A stretch of DNA of 64,000 nt. Source: DASPWV01 sp046726375. GTDB lineage: Bacteria > Acidobacteriota > Vicinamibacteria > Vicinamibacterales > UBA2999. The stretch is taken from NCBI GenBank assembly GCA_046726375.1, contig JBKPAJ010000021.1, forward strand, positions 67,857 through 131,856, in the 5' to 3' direction. The notes under the pieces were generated by a model. The model ran no database searches. It was not told the DNA's origin and worked only from the letters and a program-made list of their open reading frames with translations. A program made the translations under genes and the position numbers. Shown here in pieces: positions 7,881 to 16,223 of the stretch (position 1 is its first letter; each line of letters opens with the position of its first letter).

Positions 7881-9284
7881 ATGAACATCGGCAAAGTCGT
7901 GCAAGTGGCGGGCGCGGTGGTGGACGTCGAGTTTCCCGATGCGCTGCCACCCATCTACAACGCGCTGACGGTTGATTACAAGGTCGATTCGCAACCCGTG
8001 AAGTTGACGCTCGAAGTGCAGCAACACCTCGGCGACAAGTGGGTGCGAACGATCTCGATGGCCGGCACTGAGGGGATCAAGCGCGGCGCCAAGGTGACCG
8101 ATAGCGGCGGCCCGATCGTGATGCCGGTCGGCGACGCTGTGATGGGTCGCGTCTTCGATGTCACAGGCAATCCGGTCGACGAGCGCGGTCCGGTCGCGGC
8201 GGAAAAGTACTATCCGATCCATCGGCCGGCGCCAGCGCTGGTGGATCAGTCCACTTCGCCGCAGTTGCTCTCCACCGGTATCAAGGTGATCGATCTGATC
8301 TGCCCGTTCCTGAAAGGCGGGAAGGTTGGCGCCTTCGGCGGCGCTGGCGTCGGCAAGACGGTCGTCATCATGGAGTTGATCAACAACATCGCCAAGCTCC
8401 ATGGCGGCGTGTCGGTGTTCGCCGGTGTTGGCGAACGTACCCGCGAAGGCAATGATCTCTATCACGAGATGTCGCAGGCCGGCGTGATTGTCCAGAAGGA
8501 CCTGAGTGCATCGAAGATCGCGCTGGTCTACGGACAGATGAACGAACCGCCGGGCGCACGCCTGCGCGTCGCCCTCAGCGGCCTCGCCATCACCGAGTAT
8601 TTCCGCGACGAGCGCAACCAGGACGTGCTGCTCTTCATCGACAACATCTTCCGCTTCTCACAAGCAGGTTCCGAAGTGTCGGCGCTGCTCGGACGCACCG
8701 CGAGCGCGGTCGGCTATCAGCCGACGCTGGCGGCGGAGATGGGCGTGTTGCAGGAGCGCATCACCTCCACCAAGAAAGGCTCGATCACATCCTTCCAGGC
8801 CGTGTACGTCCCGGCCGACGACCTCACCGACCCGGCGCCGGCCACGACGTTCGCGCACCTGGATGCGACGATCGTGCTCGAACGATCGATCGCCGAGCTG
8901 GGCATCTATCCCGCCGTCGATCCGCTGGCCTCGACCTCCCGCGCGCTGGCGCCTGAGATCGTGGGTGAGGAGCATTACGACGTCGCGCGGCGCGTGCAGA
9001 AGGTGCTGCAGCGCTTCAAGGACTTGCAGGACATCATCGCCATTCTCGGCATGGACGAATTGTCGCCCGAGGACAAGGTGACGGTCTTCCGCGCGCGCAA
9101 GATTCAGCGCTTCCTCAGTCAGCCGTTCAGCTCGGCGCAGGTGTTCACCGGGCGCGAAGGCCGTCAGGTCTCGGTGGCGGACACCGTGCGCGGGTTCAAG
9201 GAGATCCTCGAGGGCAAACACGACAACGTCCCGGAGGGGAACTTCTACATGAAGGGCGGCATCGAGGAAATCCAGCAGGCCTGA
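7881..9284 (+). CDS. atpD: F1Fo ATP synthase subunit beta
   Basis: 467 residues, catalytic subunit. P-loop GGAGVGKT, the arginine-rich GERTREGNDLY stretch, Walker B ALLFIDNIFRF, and the 'ALLGRTASAVGYQPTLA' signature are all intact. Hydrolyses or synthesises ATP at the alpha/beta interface. 33 bp after atpG, with AGGTG before the ATG. Confidence 0.98.
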   Translation: MNIGKVVQVAGAVVDVEFPDALPPIYNALTVDYKVDSQPVKLTLEVQQHLGDKWVRTISMAGTEGIKRGAKVTDSGGPIVMPVGDAVMGRVFDVTGNPVDERGPVAAEKYYPIHRPAPALVDQSTSPQLLSTGIKVIDLICPFLKGGKVGAFGGAGVGKTVVIMELINNIAKLHGGVSVFAGVGERTREGNDLYHEMSQAGVIVQKDLSASKIALVYGQMNEPPGARLRVALSGLAITEYFRDERNQDVLLFIDNIFRFSQAGSEVSALLGRTASAVGYQPTLAAEMGVLQERITSTKKGSITSFQAVYVPADDLTDPAPATTFAHLDATIVLERSIAELGIYPAVDPLASTSRALAPEIVGEEHYDVARRVQKVLQRFKDLQDIIAILGMDELSPEDKVTVFRARKIQRFLSQPFSSAQVFTGREGRQVSVADTVRGFKEILEGKHDNVPEGNFYMKGGIEEIQQA

Positions 9285-9310
9285 CGCCGCAAGGAACGGG
9301 TGCCACGCAA

Positions 9311-9721
9311 ATGGCCGAGACGCTCAGACTACAAATTGTCACGCCGCAGGCGACGGTCTTCTCCGAGGACGTGCACATGGTCACGCTGCCGGTCGCGGAA
9401 GGACAGATCGGCGTCTACCCGCAGCACCTGCGCGTGATTACGCAGGTCGTGCCCGGCGAGATCATCGTCAACCAGAACGGGACCGATCGCTTTCTCGCCG
9501 TGGGCGAAGGCGTGGTGGAAATCGATGCCGACCACGTCGTCGTCGCGACCGACATGGCGATACCGGCCGAAAACATCGACGAGGCCAGGGTCGAAGAGGC
9601 CCGCGCGCGCGCCGCCGCGCGGCTGCGCGAAAAGATCTCCGACGAAGAGGTCGCGTCAGTCAACGCGTCGCTGGCGCGATCGTTGGCGCAACTGCAGGTG
9701 CGGAGGCGTCGCCGAATGTGA
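9311..9721 (+). CDS. atpC: F1Fo ATP synthase subunit epsilon
   Basis: 136 residues: an N-terminal beta-sandwich (LRLQIVTPQATVFSEDVHMV, then EGQIGVYPQH) and a C-terminal helical hairpin that can inhibit hydrolysis. The last codons (CGC CGA ATG TGA) overlap the GTG of the next gene by 4 nt, so the MscS gene is translationally coupled to the ATP synthase operon. Confidence 0.95.
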   Translation: MAETLRLQIVTPQATVFSEDVHMVTLPVAEGQIGVYPQHLRVITQVVPGEIIVNQNGTDRFLAVGEGVVEIDADHVVVATDMAIPAENIDEARVEEARARAAARLREKISDEEVASVNASLARSLAQLQVRRRRRM

Positions 9722-11430
9722 CGATTCCAGCCACACGTACTCGCCATGCTGCGGCCGCGGCGCTGCTTTGCGCGTTCTGCCTGACAGCGCCCGCGATCCT
9801 CTTCGCGCAGCCGAACCCCGCCGCGCCGGCCGCGGCACAGCCGTCGGCTGACGTTCAGGATCCCGAAGCGGAAGGCGATCGCGGTGCGCCGGTGCTGGTG
9901 GGCGGCGAGCCGGTGATCTGGATCGCGGCCGGCGCCGGACCGTATTCGCCGCAGTTCCGCGCCGAGCGCATCGCGCAGCGGCTGCGCGATATCGTGCATG
10001 ACCGCGGCATCATCGATCCCAGTGTCACGATTGCAGAAGTCGAGGGCTCCTCGGAGCTCCGGGTCGGGCCGCGGCTGCTGATGGTGGTCACGCAGCAGGA
10101 CGCCAGGAGCGTGGGCGTGCCGCGCGTCGGGCTGGCGGCGGAATACGCCCGCGGACTCGAGGCGGCGATCCGGGCGGAACGGCTGCGCTATGCCCCGGCG
10201 ACGTTGATTCGGTCGGGCATCTCCGGTGTCGCGGCCACGCTGCTGCTGTTGGTTCTTCTCGTGGTGATACGCCGAGTCACGCGATGGACTCGCGCTGCGC
10301 TCGCGCGCTCGCGCGCGCGCCGCATGTCGCTGCGTGTGCAACAGGCTGAAATCGTTCCGGCGGAGCGAATCGGCCGGGTGCTCGATCGCACCATCGTAGC
10401 GATCCGGTTCGTGGTCGTGTTCCTCCTGATCGACCTATATTTGACCTTCGTCCTCGGTCTGTTCCCATGGACGCGTGCCGTGTCGGCCAAGCTTCTGAGC
10501 TATCTGATCACGCCTCTGCAAACCGCCGGCTCGGCGTTTGTCGGCTATCTCCCAAACCTTCTGTTCCTCATCGTTATCGCCGCGATCGTCAACGTGGCGA
10601 TTCGGCTGGTGGGGCTGTTCTTTCGGCAGGTTGCGCAAGGCCGCATCGTGTTCGCGAACTTCCCCGCTGAGTGGGCCGATCCGACCTACAAAATCGTCAA
10701 GGTGATGCTCATCGCCTTTGGTGTGGTGGTGGCGTTCCCGTATCTTCCGGCGTCCAACTCCGCGGCGTTTGCGGGCGTCTCGGTCTTCATCGGCGTCCTG
10801 GTGTCGCTGTCGTCGAGCTCGGCGATTTCGAACATCATTGCCGGCATCGTCCTCACCTATACCAACGCGTTTCGCGTGGGCGATCGAGTAAAAGTCGGCG
10901 AGTCGTTCGGCGACATCATCGATACCTCGCTGCTCGCGACGCACATACGGACAATCAAGAACGAGCACATCACCATCCCGAACAGCATCGTGCTGGGCAA
11001 CTCGATGACGAACTTCTCGCGCACGCCGAACACCGCCGGCCTGATTCTTCATACCAGCGTCACGATCGGCTACGACGCGCCGTGGCGTCAGGTACACGAG
11101 CTGCTCATCGGCGCGGCGCTCGCGACACCCGGCCTGCTCCACGAGCCTCGTCCGTTCGTCTGGCAGACGGCGTTGAACGATTTCTACGTCACCTACGAGA
11201 TCAACGCATACACCGACAGGCCGCACGCCATGCTCGAGATCTACGCAGATCTGCACGCCAGGATCCAGGATGCGTTTTATACGGCTGGCGTCGAGATCAT
11301 GTCGCCGCATTACACTTCGGTACGCGACGGCAATACGGTGGCGATCCCCGAGGCCTTTCGGGCACCGGCTTATCGCGCGCCTGCATTTCGCGTTGAAAGC
11401 GTCGGCGACGTCGTCGCACGCCGGCCATGA
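9718..11430 (+). CDS. MscS-family mechanosensitive channel with periplasmic N-terminal domain
   Basis: 570 residues starting at GTG 9718, overlapping atpC by 4 nt. A signal peptide (cleavage after ILFAQ), then about 150 periplasmic residues, then five hydrophobic helices (about 160-370). The pore helix segment AAFAGVSVFIGVLVSLSSSS is followed by the MscS beta domain (NAFRVGDRVKVGESFGDI) and the conserved HITIPNSIVLG motif. Such channels release osmolytes when membrane tension rises. Placement directly behind ATP synthase and before a SulP transporter suggests a link between ion energetics and osmotic or anion balance (inference). Confidence 0.9.
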   Translation: MTIPATRTRHAAAAALLCAFCLTAPAILFAQPNPAAPAAAQPSADVQDPEAEGDRGAPVLVGGEPVIWIAAGAGPYSPQFRAERIAQRLRDIVHDRGIIDPSVTIAEVEGSSELRVGPRLLMVVTQQDARSVGVPRVGLAAEYARGLEAAIRAERLRYAPATLIRSGISGVAATLLLLVLLVVIRRVTRWTRAALARSRARRMSLRVQQAEIVPAERIGRVLDRTIVAIRFVVVFLLIDLYLTFVLGLFPWTRAVSAKLLSYLITPLQTAGSAFVGYLPNLLFLIVIAAIVNVAIRLVGLFFRQVAQGRIVFANFPAEWADPTYKIVKVMLIAFGVVVAFPYLPASNSAAFAGVSVFIGVLVSLSSSSAISNIIAGIVLTYTNAFRVGDRVKVGESFGDIIDTSLLATHIRTIKNEHITIPNSIVLGNSMTNFSRTPNTAGLILHTSVTIGYDAPWRQVHELLIGAALATPGLLHEPRPFVWQTALNDFYVTYEINAYTDRPHAMLEIYADLHARIQDAFYTAGVEIMSPHYTSVRDGNTVAIPEAFRAPAYRAPAFRVESVGDVVARRP

Positions 11431-13142
11431 CGAACGATCGCTCGCGCAGGTCACCGGCGGTGGCGGCATCCGCGTGGCTGCCTGTCTACACCCGCGAGCA
11501 GGTGCGGCCAGATCTCGTCGCCGGCCTGACACTCGCGGCGTATCTGTTGCCCGCTGGCATCGGCGATGCTTCGCTGGCGGGACTTGCGCCTGAGGCGGGT
11601 CTCTACGCTTGTCTGTTCGCAGGACTCGTCTTCTGGATCTTCTGCAGCTCGAAGCAGACCGTCATCACGGTGACGTCGGCGCTGTCGCTGCTGATCGGCG
11701 CGTCGGTCGGGAATATGAGCGCCGGCGATCCCGTGCGACATGCCGCGCTGGCGGCCTGTGCCGCGCTCATGGTCGCCGCGATTGCGTTCGCCGCGTGGCT
11801 CGTTCGTGCGGGCAACGTGGTCGGCTTCTTCTCCGAGACAGTGCTCGTGGGGTTCAAGGCCGGTCTCGCGCTGTACCTCTCGACGACGCAGCTTCCCAAG
11901 TTATTCGGCTTCAAAGCTGCGCACGGAGACTTCTGGGAAGGTGCGGCGCATTTCATCAGGCATCTCCCTGAGACGAACGAGGTGGCGCTCCTCGTGGGCG
12001 CGGCGGCGTTGGCCTGTCTGGTCGCGGGCAAGCTCTGGCTGAAGCACCGCCCGGTGGCGTTCCTGGTCGTGATTGCCGGAATCGTTGCGGCGGGCGTCCT
12101 CAATCTGCAAGACCGCGGCGTCGCATTGCTCGGCGACGTCCCGCAAGGGCTGCCCTCCCTGGGACTGCCGAACGTCAGCCGACTCGATTTGAACACGCTG
12201 CTGCCGCTGGCGCTCGCGTGCTTCGTGCTGGCGGCGGTCGAGACGTCGGCCATCGGCCGGATGTTTGCGCAGAAGCATGGTTATCGCTTCGATGCCAACC
12301 AGGAATTCCTGGCGCTTGGCGCCGGGAATCTGCTCGCGGGTCTTGGCCGCGGACTGCCCGTGAGCGGCGGCATGTCGCAGTCTCTTGTCAACGAAAGCGC
12401 GCGGGCGCAAACGCCGCTGTCCGGTCTGATCGCGGCGGTCTTCACGTTGATCGTCGTGCTGTTCGCGTCAGGACTGCTGCGCAATCTCCCGCAGCCCGTG
12501 CTCGCGGCGATCGTGCTCGCCGCGGTCATGAGTCTCGTCGACATCCACGCGTTAAGGCATATCTGGCACTTCAGCCGCGCGGAGTTCGCGGTCGCGATCG
12601 TGGCCCTTCTTGGCGTGCTCGGCTCGGGACCAGTTAACGGCGTGTTGCTCGGCGCTGCGATCTCGATCGTGATGGTGCTTCGACAAGGCGCGCGTCCGCG
12701 CGTGATCGAGCTCGGGCGCATCGCCGGCACCACCCATTTCGCGGATCGTGCGCGCCACGCAGAGACGCAGGCGATCCCCGGCGTGCTCGTGGTCCGGTGC
12801 GAAGCGGCCCTCCTCTATTTCAATGTGGAGTACGTTCGTGAACGGCTGTTCGAGCTGATGCGGGCGCGCGCGGATGCCCCGCGTCTCGTGGTGTTCTTCC
12901 TTGGTTCGGTTCCGCGCGTCGACCTGGCAGGCGCCGAACTCGTGGCCGATCTGTACACAACGCTGCGCGCTCGCGGAATCGAGTTGCGGTTGGCCGATCC
13001 GAACGGTGAGGTGCGTGCTGCGCTCGCGCGCGTCGGCTTCGAGCAAACATGCGGGCCCCTGGACACCGGCCAGGCCATCGATGTGGTCGTGTCGCAGTGG
13101 CAAGCGGAGATCACTGCACGAAGCGAGCTCGCCCCGTCTTGA
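11427..13142 (+). CDS. SulP-family anion transporter with STAS domain
   Basis: 571 residues. Begins with an ATGA overlap with the MscS gene. The SLC26/SulP core has the family signature near the start (LAAYLLPAGIGDASLAGLAP) and about 11 hydrophobic segments to residue 420. A C-terminal STAS domain (about 445-560) includes the strand-helix VPRVDLAGAELVADLY. Transports sulfate, bicarbonate or another anion, probably with H+ or Na+; substrate not deducible. Third partner in the ATP synthase transcription unit. Confidence 0.92.
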   Translation: MTNDRSRRSPAVAASAWLPVYTREQVRPDLVAGLTLAAYLLPAGIGDASLAGLAPEAGLYACLFAGLVFWIFCSSKQTVITVTSALSLLIGASVGNMSAGDPVRHAALAACAALMVAAIAFAAWLVRAGNVVGFFSETVLVGFKAGLALYLSTTQLPKLFGFKAAHGDFWEGAAHFIRHLPETNEVALLVGAAALACLVAGKLWLKHRPVAFLVVIAGIVAAGVLNLQDRGVALLGDVPQGLPSLGLPNVSRLDLNTLLPLALACFVLAAVETSAIGRMFAQKHGYRFDANQEFLALGAGNLLAGLGRGLPVSGGMSQSLVNESARAQTPLSGLIAAVFTLIVVLFASGLLRNLPQPVLAAIVLAAVMSLVDIHALRHIWHFSRAEFAVAIVALLGVLGSGPVNGVLLGAAISIVMVLRQGARPRVIELGRIAGTTHFADRARHAETQAIPGVLVVRCEAALLYFNVEYVRERLFELMRARADAPRLVVFFLGSVPRVDLAGAELVADLYTTLRARGIELRLADPNGEVRAALARVGFEQTCGPLDTGQAIDVVVSQWQAEITARSELAPS

Positions 13143-13249
13143 GCTCGTAGACCGCTCCCACTGAGTTTGATCACGCCTTCACACGTCCGTGCGTGGCCTT
13201 CTGGCCGTGCGGCGCAATTGCTGCATCGACCAGGAGAGATGGCAACGGC

Positions 13250-13295
13250 ACCGTGAAAGCCGCAGGGACGAAGCGCACGGTAGTGGCGGCTTTTT
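13250..13295 (+). terminator. Terminator-like structured segment after the SulP gene
   Basis: ACCGTG (13250-13255) pairs with CACGGT (13276-13281), and GCCGC (13259-13263) can pair with GCGGC (13286-13290), which is followed at once by TTTTT (13291-13295). The second pairing alone would be a weak intrinsic terminator; both together would be a pseudoknot. It fits the end of the atp-MscS-SulP unit. A riboswitch-like alternative is treated under findings. Confidence 0.35.
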
Positions 13296-13297
13296 AT

Positions 13298-13322
13298 CGG
13301 AGATCCTCCGAAATAACGGAGG
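13298..13322. promoter_or_regulatory. Double CGGAG/CTCCG palindrome, candidate enhancer (UAS)
   Basis: Three half-sites in a row: CGGAG (13298-13302), CTCCG (13306-13310) and CGGAG (13317-13321). The last two form CTCCG-N6-CGGAG, and the first two a tighter palindrome with 3-bp spacing. It ends 86 bp before the sigma-54 -24 box at 13407. As RNA the two hairpins would be mutually exclusive, but position relative to the promoter favours a DNA-binding site. Confidence 0.5.
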
Positions 13323-13406
13323 CCGGACGCCCCACCCATCGCCCGCGCCGGCGGAACGACGTGAGTCTTCAACAACTTGCGCAGACCGTTGCCGTGCGGT
13401 TGCAGT

Positions 13407-13422
13407 TGGCACTAGGCGTGCT
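13407..13422 (+). promoter_or_regulatory. Sigma-54 (-24/-12) promoter of the porin/amidohydrolase operon
   Basis: TGGCACTAGGCGTGCT with GG at 13408-13409 and GC at 13420-13421, exact 10-bp spacing. It shares 14 of 16 bases with the promoter at 3253. The expected transcript start (about 13433) lies almost on the ATG at 13435, so the mRNA would be leaderless from that start, or translation begins at GTG 13492 or ATG 13495. Confidence 0.6.
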
Positions 13423-13434
13423 GCCCACAAGGCG

Positions 13435-15027
13435 ATGATCTCGCGGACGTCGCGGCGAGCCGATGGCGGCGGGCTCGCCTTACGGCGTCTGGTGATGGCG
13501 TTGTTTGTGGTGCTCGCACCAGACGTTTCGAGTCATGCCCAGGCCCGCGCCGCAACACCAGACATGCCCGGTTCTGCTGTGCAGCCTTCGCCACCCGTCG
13601 TGTCGTGCGCATCGAAGCCGGGCGAGCGCATTCAGTGCCCGGCGGACACGTCTGCGGGCGTCGCGCTCGTGCGGTCGAGCGGAGTGGGTACGTGCCTGCT
13701 CGGAAAAACGTGGGGGTACGATCAGAGCAGCGTCTGGGTCGCTGACGGGTGCGGCGGCGAGTTCGTCGTCGGCCAAACCACGCCTGCGACGACGGCACCC
13801 GTACCGGAGCCCAGAAAACCGACCGAACGCATCGAGACGTGGGGCGAATTCGACCCGGGTGAGGGCTTTCTGATCGGCAGAAGCAGCGTCGGAGAGCTCT
13901 CGATCAGCGGATATGCGCTGCTGCGCTACCTTAACCAGCTTCCCGCGGAACAGACCTTCACCGACCATCTCGGGAACACCCAGACGATCGATCCGCGCAA
14001 CGACATCTTTCCCCACCGCATCATCGTGTACCTGAAAGGGTGGGTCGGCGTCCCAAAGCTTGTTTACACCGTGGTTTTATGGACGGTGAATACGACGGAC
14101 CAGGACGCCCTCTTCGCCGTCATGGGTTATCAATTCGCCCGCAAGTTCAGTTGGTACGGCGGCATCAACGGAAGTCCGGGAACACGATCGTTGCAGGGAT
14201 CGCATCCATTCTGGCTCGGTCACGACCGCGTGATGGCGGACGAGTTCTTCCGTCCGTATTTCGCGTTCGGCACATGGGCACAAGGCGAAATCACGCCCGG
14301 CCTCTGGTACAACGTCTTCCTCGGCAACAACTCCAGTTCGCTCGGGATCAAAGCCACGCAACTGGATCGCCACTTATCCACTGGCGCGTCCACCTGGTGG
14401 ATGCCCACCACGAAGGAGTTTGGTCCCAGGGGCGCGTACGGCGACTGGGAAATGCACGACAAGGTCGCGACGCGCTTCGGCTTCTCGACCACCGAGAGTC
14501 GTGAGGAACGCTTCACTGACGCCACGACCGGCGCGACCGGCAACACCACGATCAAATTGGCCGACAGCCTCAACGCATTCGACACCGGCGCGCTGGCCCC
14601 GGGCGTGACGGTGCAACAGCTCGACTATCGAATCATCGCCTTCGATGCCGGCGTGAAATACCGAGGCATGTTCTTGCAGACCGAGATCTACACCCGCTGG
14701 CTCGATGAATTCATCGCCGACGGTCCGCTCCCGGTCACATCGATCGTGGACAAGGGGTTCTACGTTCAAGGTGCGTTCTTTCCGGTGCCGAAAAGGCTCG
14801 AGCTCTACGGCGCGACATCGCAGATTTACGGCGACAAGGACGCCGGCTTCGACAACAGCTCCGAGTACCTGGTCGGAATGAATTTCTATCCGGCGAACAC
14901 GCGCAATCACCGCTTCAACGTGCAGGTCATCGACGTGAATCGCTCGCCGGTCGGCAGCACGTTCGGTTATTACGTCGGCGGTCAGAAGGGAACGACCGTC
15001 TCGACAGCGTTCTCGGTCTTCTTCTGA
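13435..15027 (+). CDS. Outer-membrane porin-like protein with N-terminal DUF3011 domain
   Basis: 530 residues from ATG 13435. A signal peptide (Arg-rich start, core MALFVVLAPDVSSHAQ) is followed at about residues 47-100 by a Cys-rich module: VSCASKPGERIQCPADT, then GTCLLGKTWGYD, then SVWVADGCGGEFVV. This matches the DUF3011 pattern of paired cysteines, 'WGyD' and 'GC.aeF'. The remaining 400 residues are strand-rich, end in VFF and resemble phosphate-selective-porin-like barrels. The frame is open upstream to 13189 but that part is unlike a signal peptide. The start is uncertain because the sigma-54 promoter would place the transcript start at about 13433. First gene of a five-gene operon. Confidence 0.7.
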   Translation: MISRTSRRADGGGLALRRLVMALFVVLAPDVSSHAQARAATPDMPGSAVQPSPPVVSCASKPGERIQCPADTSAGVALVRSSGVGTCLLGKTWGYDQSSVWVADGCGGEFVVGQTTPATTAPVPEPRKPTERIETWGEFDPGEGFLIGRSSVGELSISGYALLRYLNQLPAEQTFTDHLGNTQTIDPRNDIFPHRIIVYLKGWVGVPKLVYTVVLWTVNTTDQDALFAVMGYQFARKFSWYGGINGSPGTRSLQGSHPFWLGHDRVMADEFFRPYFAFGTWAQGEITPGLWYNVFLGNNSSSLGIKATQLDRHLSTGASTWWMPTTKEFGPRGAYGDWEMHDKVATRFGFSTTESREERFTDATTGATGNTTIKLADSLNAFDTGALAPGVTVQQLDYRIIAFDAGVKYRGMFLQTEIYTRWLDEFIADGPLPVTSIVDKGFYVQGAFFPVPKRLELYGATSQIYGDKDAGFDNSSEYLVGMNFYPANTRNHRFNVQVIDVNRSPVGSTFGYYVGGQKGTTVSTAFSVFF

Positions 15028-15046
15028 GACCGAGGGAGGTCTCGCG

Positions 15047-16192
15047 ATGATCAGCATCGTTAGTCGTCGTCGCGGGCTGGCGCCGCTTGGCGGCTTCGCC
15101 CTTGTCATGCTGCTGCTCGCACTCGTGCTGCCGCTCTCGGGAGGCGCTCCGACTGTTGCCGCGCAAACCACGGCGTCGGCAAGCGAGTTCTACGACTCGC
15201 ATTTCCACCTGACCAACTACATCCAGCAGGGAATCGAGGCGCGTCGGTTCCTGCAGATCATGGGCACGCGCGTCGGTCGATCGACGCTCTTTGGCATCCC
15301 GCTGCAGCAGCATTGGTCGTATGCCAACTCCGCGGACTTTGCGCCCACCTACTACCTGCACAGCGATGCGCCGCTCTACTACTACTCGTTCACCGACGCC
15401 TACATCGCCAGCGTCTATCGCTCGCTCTCTGAGGCCGAGCAGGCGCGCTTCGATCCGATGATCACCGGGTTCAACCCGGCGGACATGTACGGCGTCGATC
15501 ACATCCGACGCGTGCTGAAGACGTTTCCCGGCGTCTTCACCGGGATCGGCGAATTCAGCATCCACAAAGAGTTCGTGTCGGCCAAGGTGTGGGGCGAAAC
15601 CGCCAGCCTCACCAATCCCGCGCTCGATCGCATCCTCGATTTTGCCGGCGAAAGCGGTCTCGTCGTAATCATCCACAACGATATCGACATGCCGTTTGCC
15701 AAACAGGACACCGAGCCGGTGTACCTGGCGCAGATGAAGGCCCTGCTCAAGCGTCACGCCAATGCGCGCATCATCTGGGCCCACGTCGGCCTGGGACGCA
15801 TCGTGCATCCGGTGCAGGTGTCGGCCGAAGCAGCTCAACGCGCGCCGTCGCAGTTTCAGATTGTGGAGGCGATGCTCACCGATCCGGCGCTCAACCACGT
15901 GAGCTTCGACATCTCGTGGGACGAAGTCGCGAAGTATGCGGTCGCGACTCCGGAATCGATTGCGCGCGTCGCAGCCATCCTCAACCGCTATCCCGACCGG
16001 TTCCTGTTCGGCACCGACACGGTGGCGCCGGCAGGTCCCGGTCCGTACTTCGCCGTGTTCGACCTGTGGGCGCCGATCTGGCGCCTGTTGACGCCCGAGG
16101 CGAGCCTCAAAGTGCGCAAGGGCAACTACGAACGGATCTTCGACGAGGGACGCCGCAAGGTTCGCGCGTGGGAGACCAGCAACGTGCGATGA
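15047..16192 (+). CDS. Secreted amidohydrolase (amidohydrolase_2, TIM barrel)
   Basis: 381 residues with a long N-terminal signal/anchor segment (core LVMLLLALVLPLSGGAP). Metal-ligand motifs of the amidohydrolase-2 superfamily are in order: HxH in YDSHFHLTNY, His in VVIIHNDID, His in IIWAHVGLG, Asp in FLFGTDTVAP. GGGAGG lies 7 nt before the ATG. Expected to hydrolyse or decarboxylate a small substrate in the periplasm; the substrate is unknown. It lies between two porin genes, suggesting use of an imported aromatic or amide compound (inference). Confidence 0.88.
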   Translation: MISIVSRRRGLAPLGGFALVMLLLALVLPLSGGAPTVAAQTTASASEFYDSHFHLTNYIQQGIEARRFLQIMGTRVGRSTLFGIPLQQHWSYANSADFAPTYYLHSDAPLYYYSFTDAYIASVYRSLSEAEQARFDPMITGFNPADMYGVDHIRRVLKTFPGVFTGIGEFSIHKEFVSAKVWGETASLTNPALDRILDFAGESGLVVIIHNDIDMPFAKQDTEPVYLAQMKALLKRHANARIIWAHVGLGRIVHPVQVSAEAAQRAPSQFQIVEAMLTDPALNHVSFDISWDEVAKYAVATPESIARVAAILNRYPDRFLFGTDTVAPAGPGPYFAVFDLWAPIWRLLTPEASLKVRKGNYERIFDEGRRKVRAWETSNVR

Positions 16193-16223
16193 GCGCACGC
16201 TTGCGACAAAAGGAGAAACCGAG

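Noticed and set aside
3290..9721. Sodium-type N-ATPase
   Set aside because: Gene order is the classical a-c-b-delta-alpha-gamma-beta-epsilon with a delta subunit, and subunit c has Val at the Gln position of sodium rings and Ala after the Glu.
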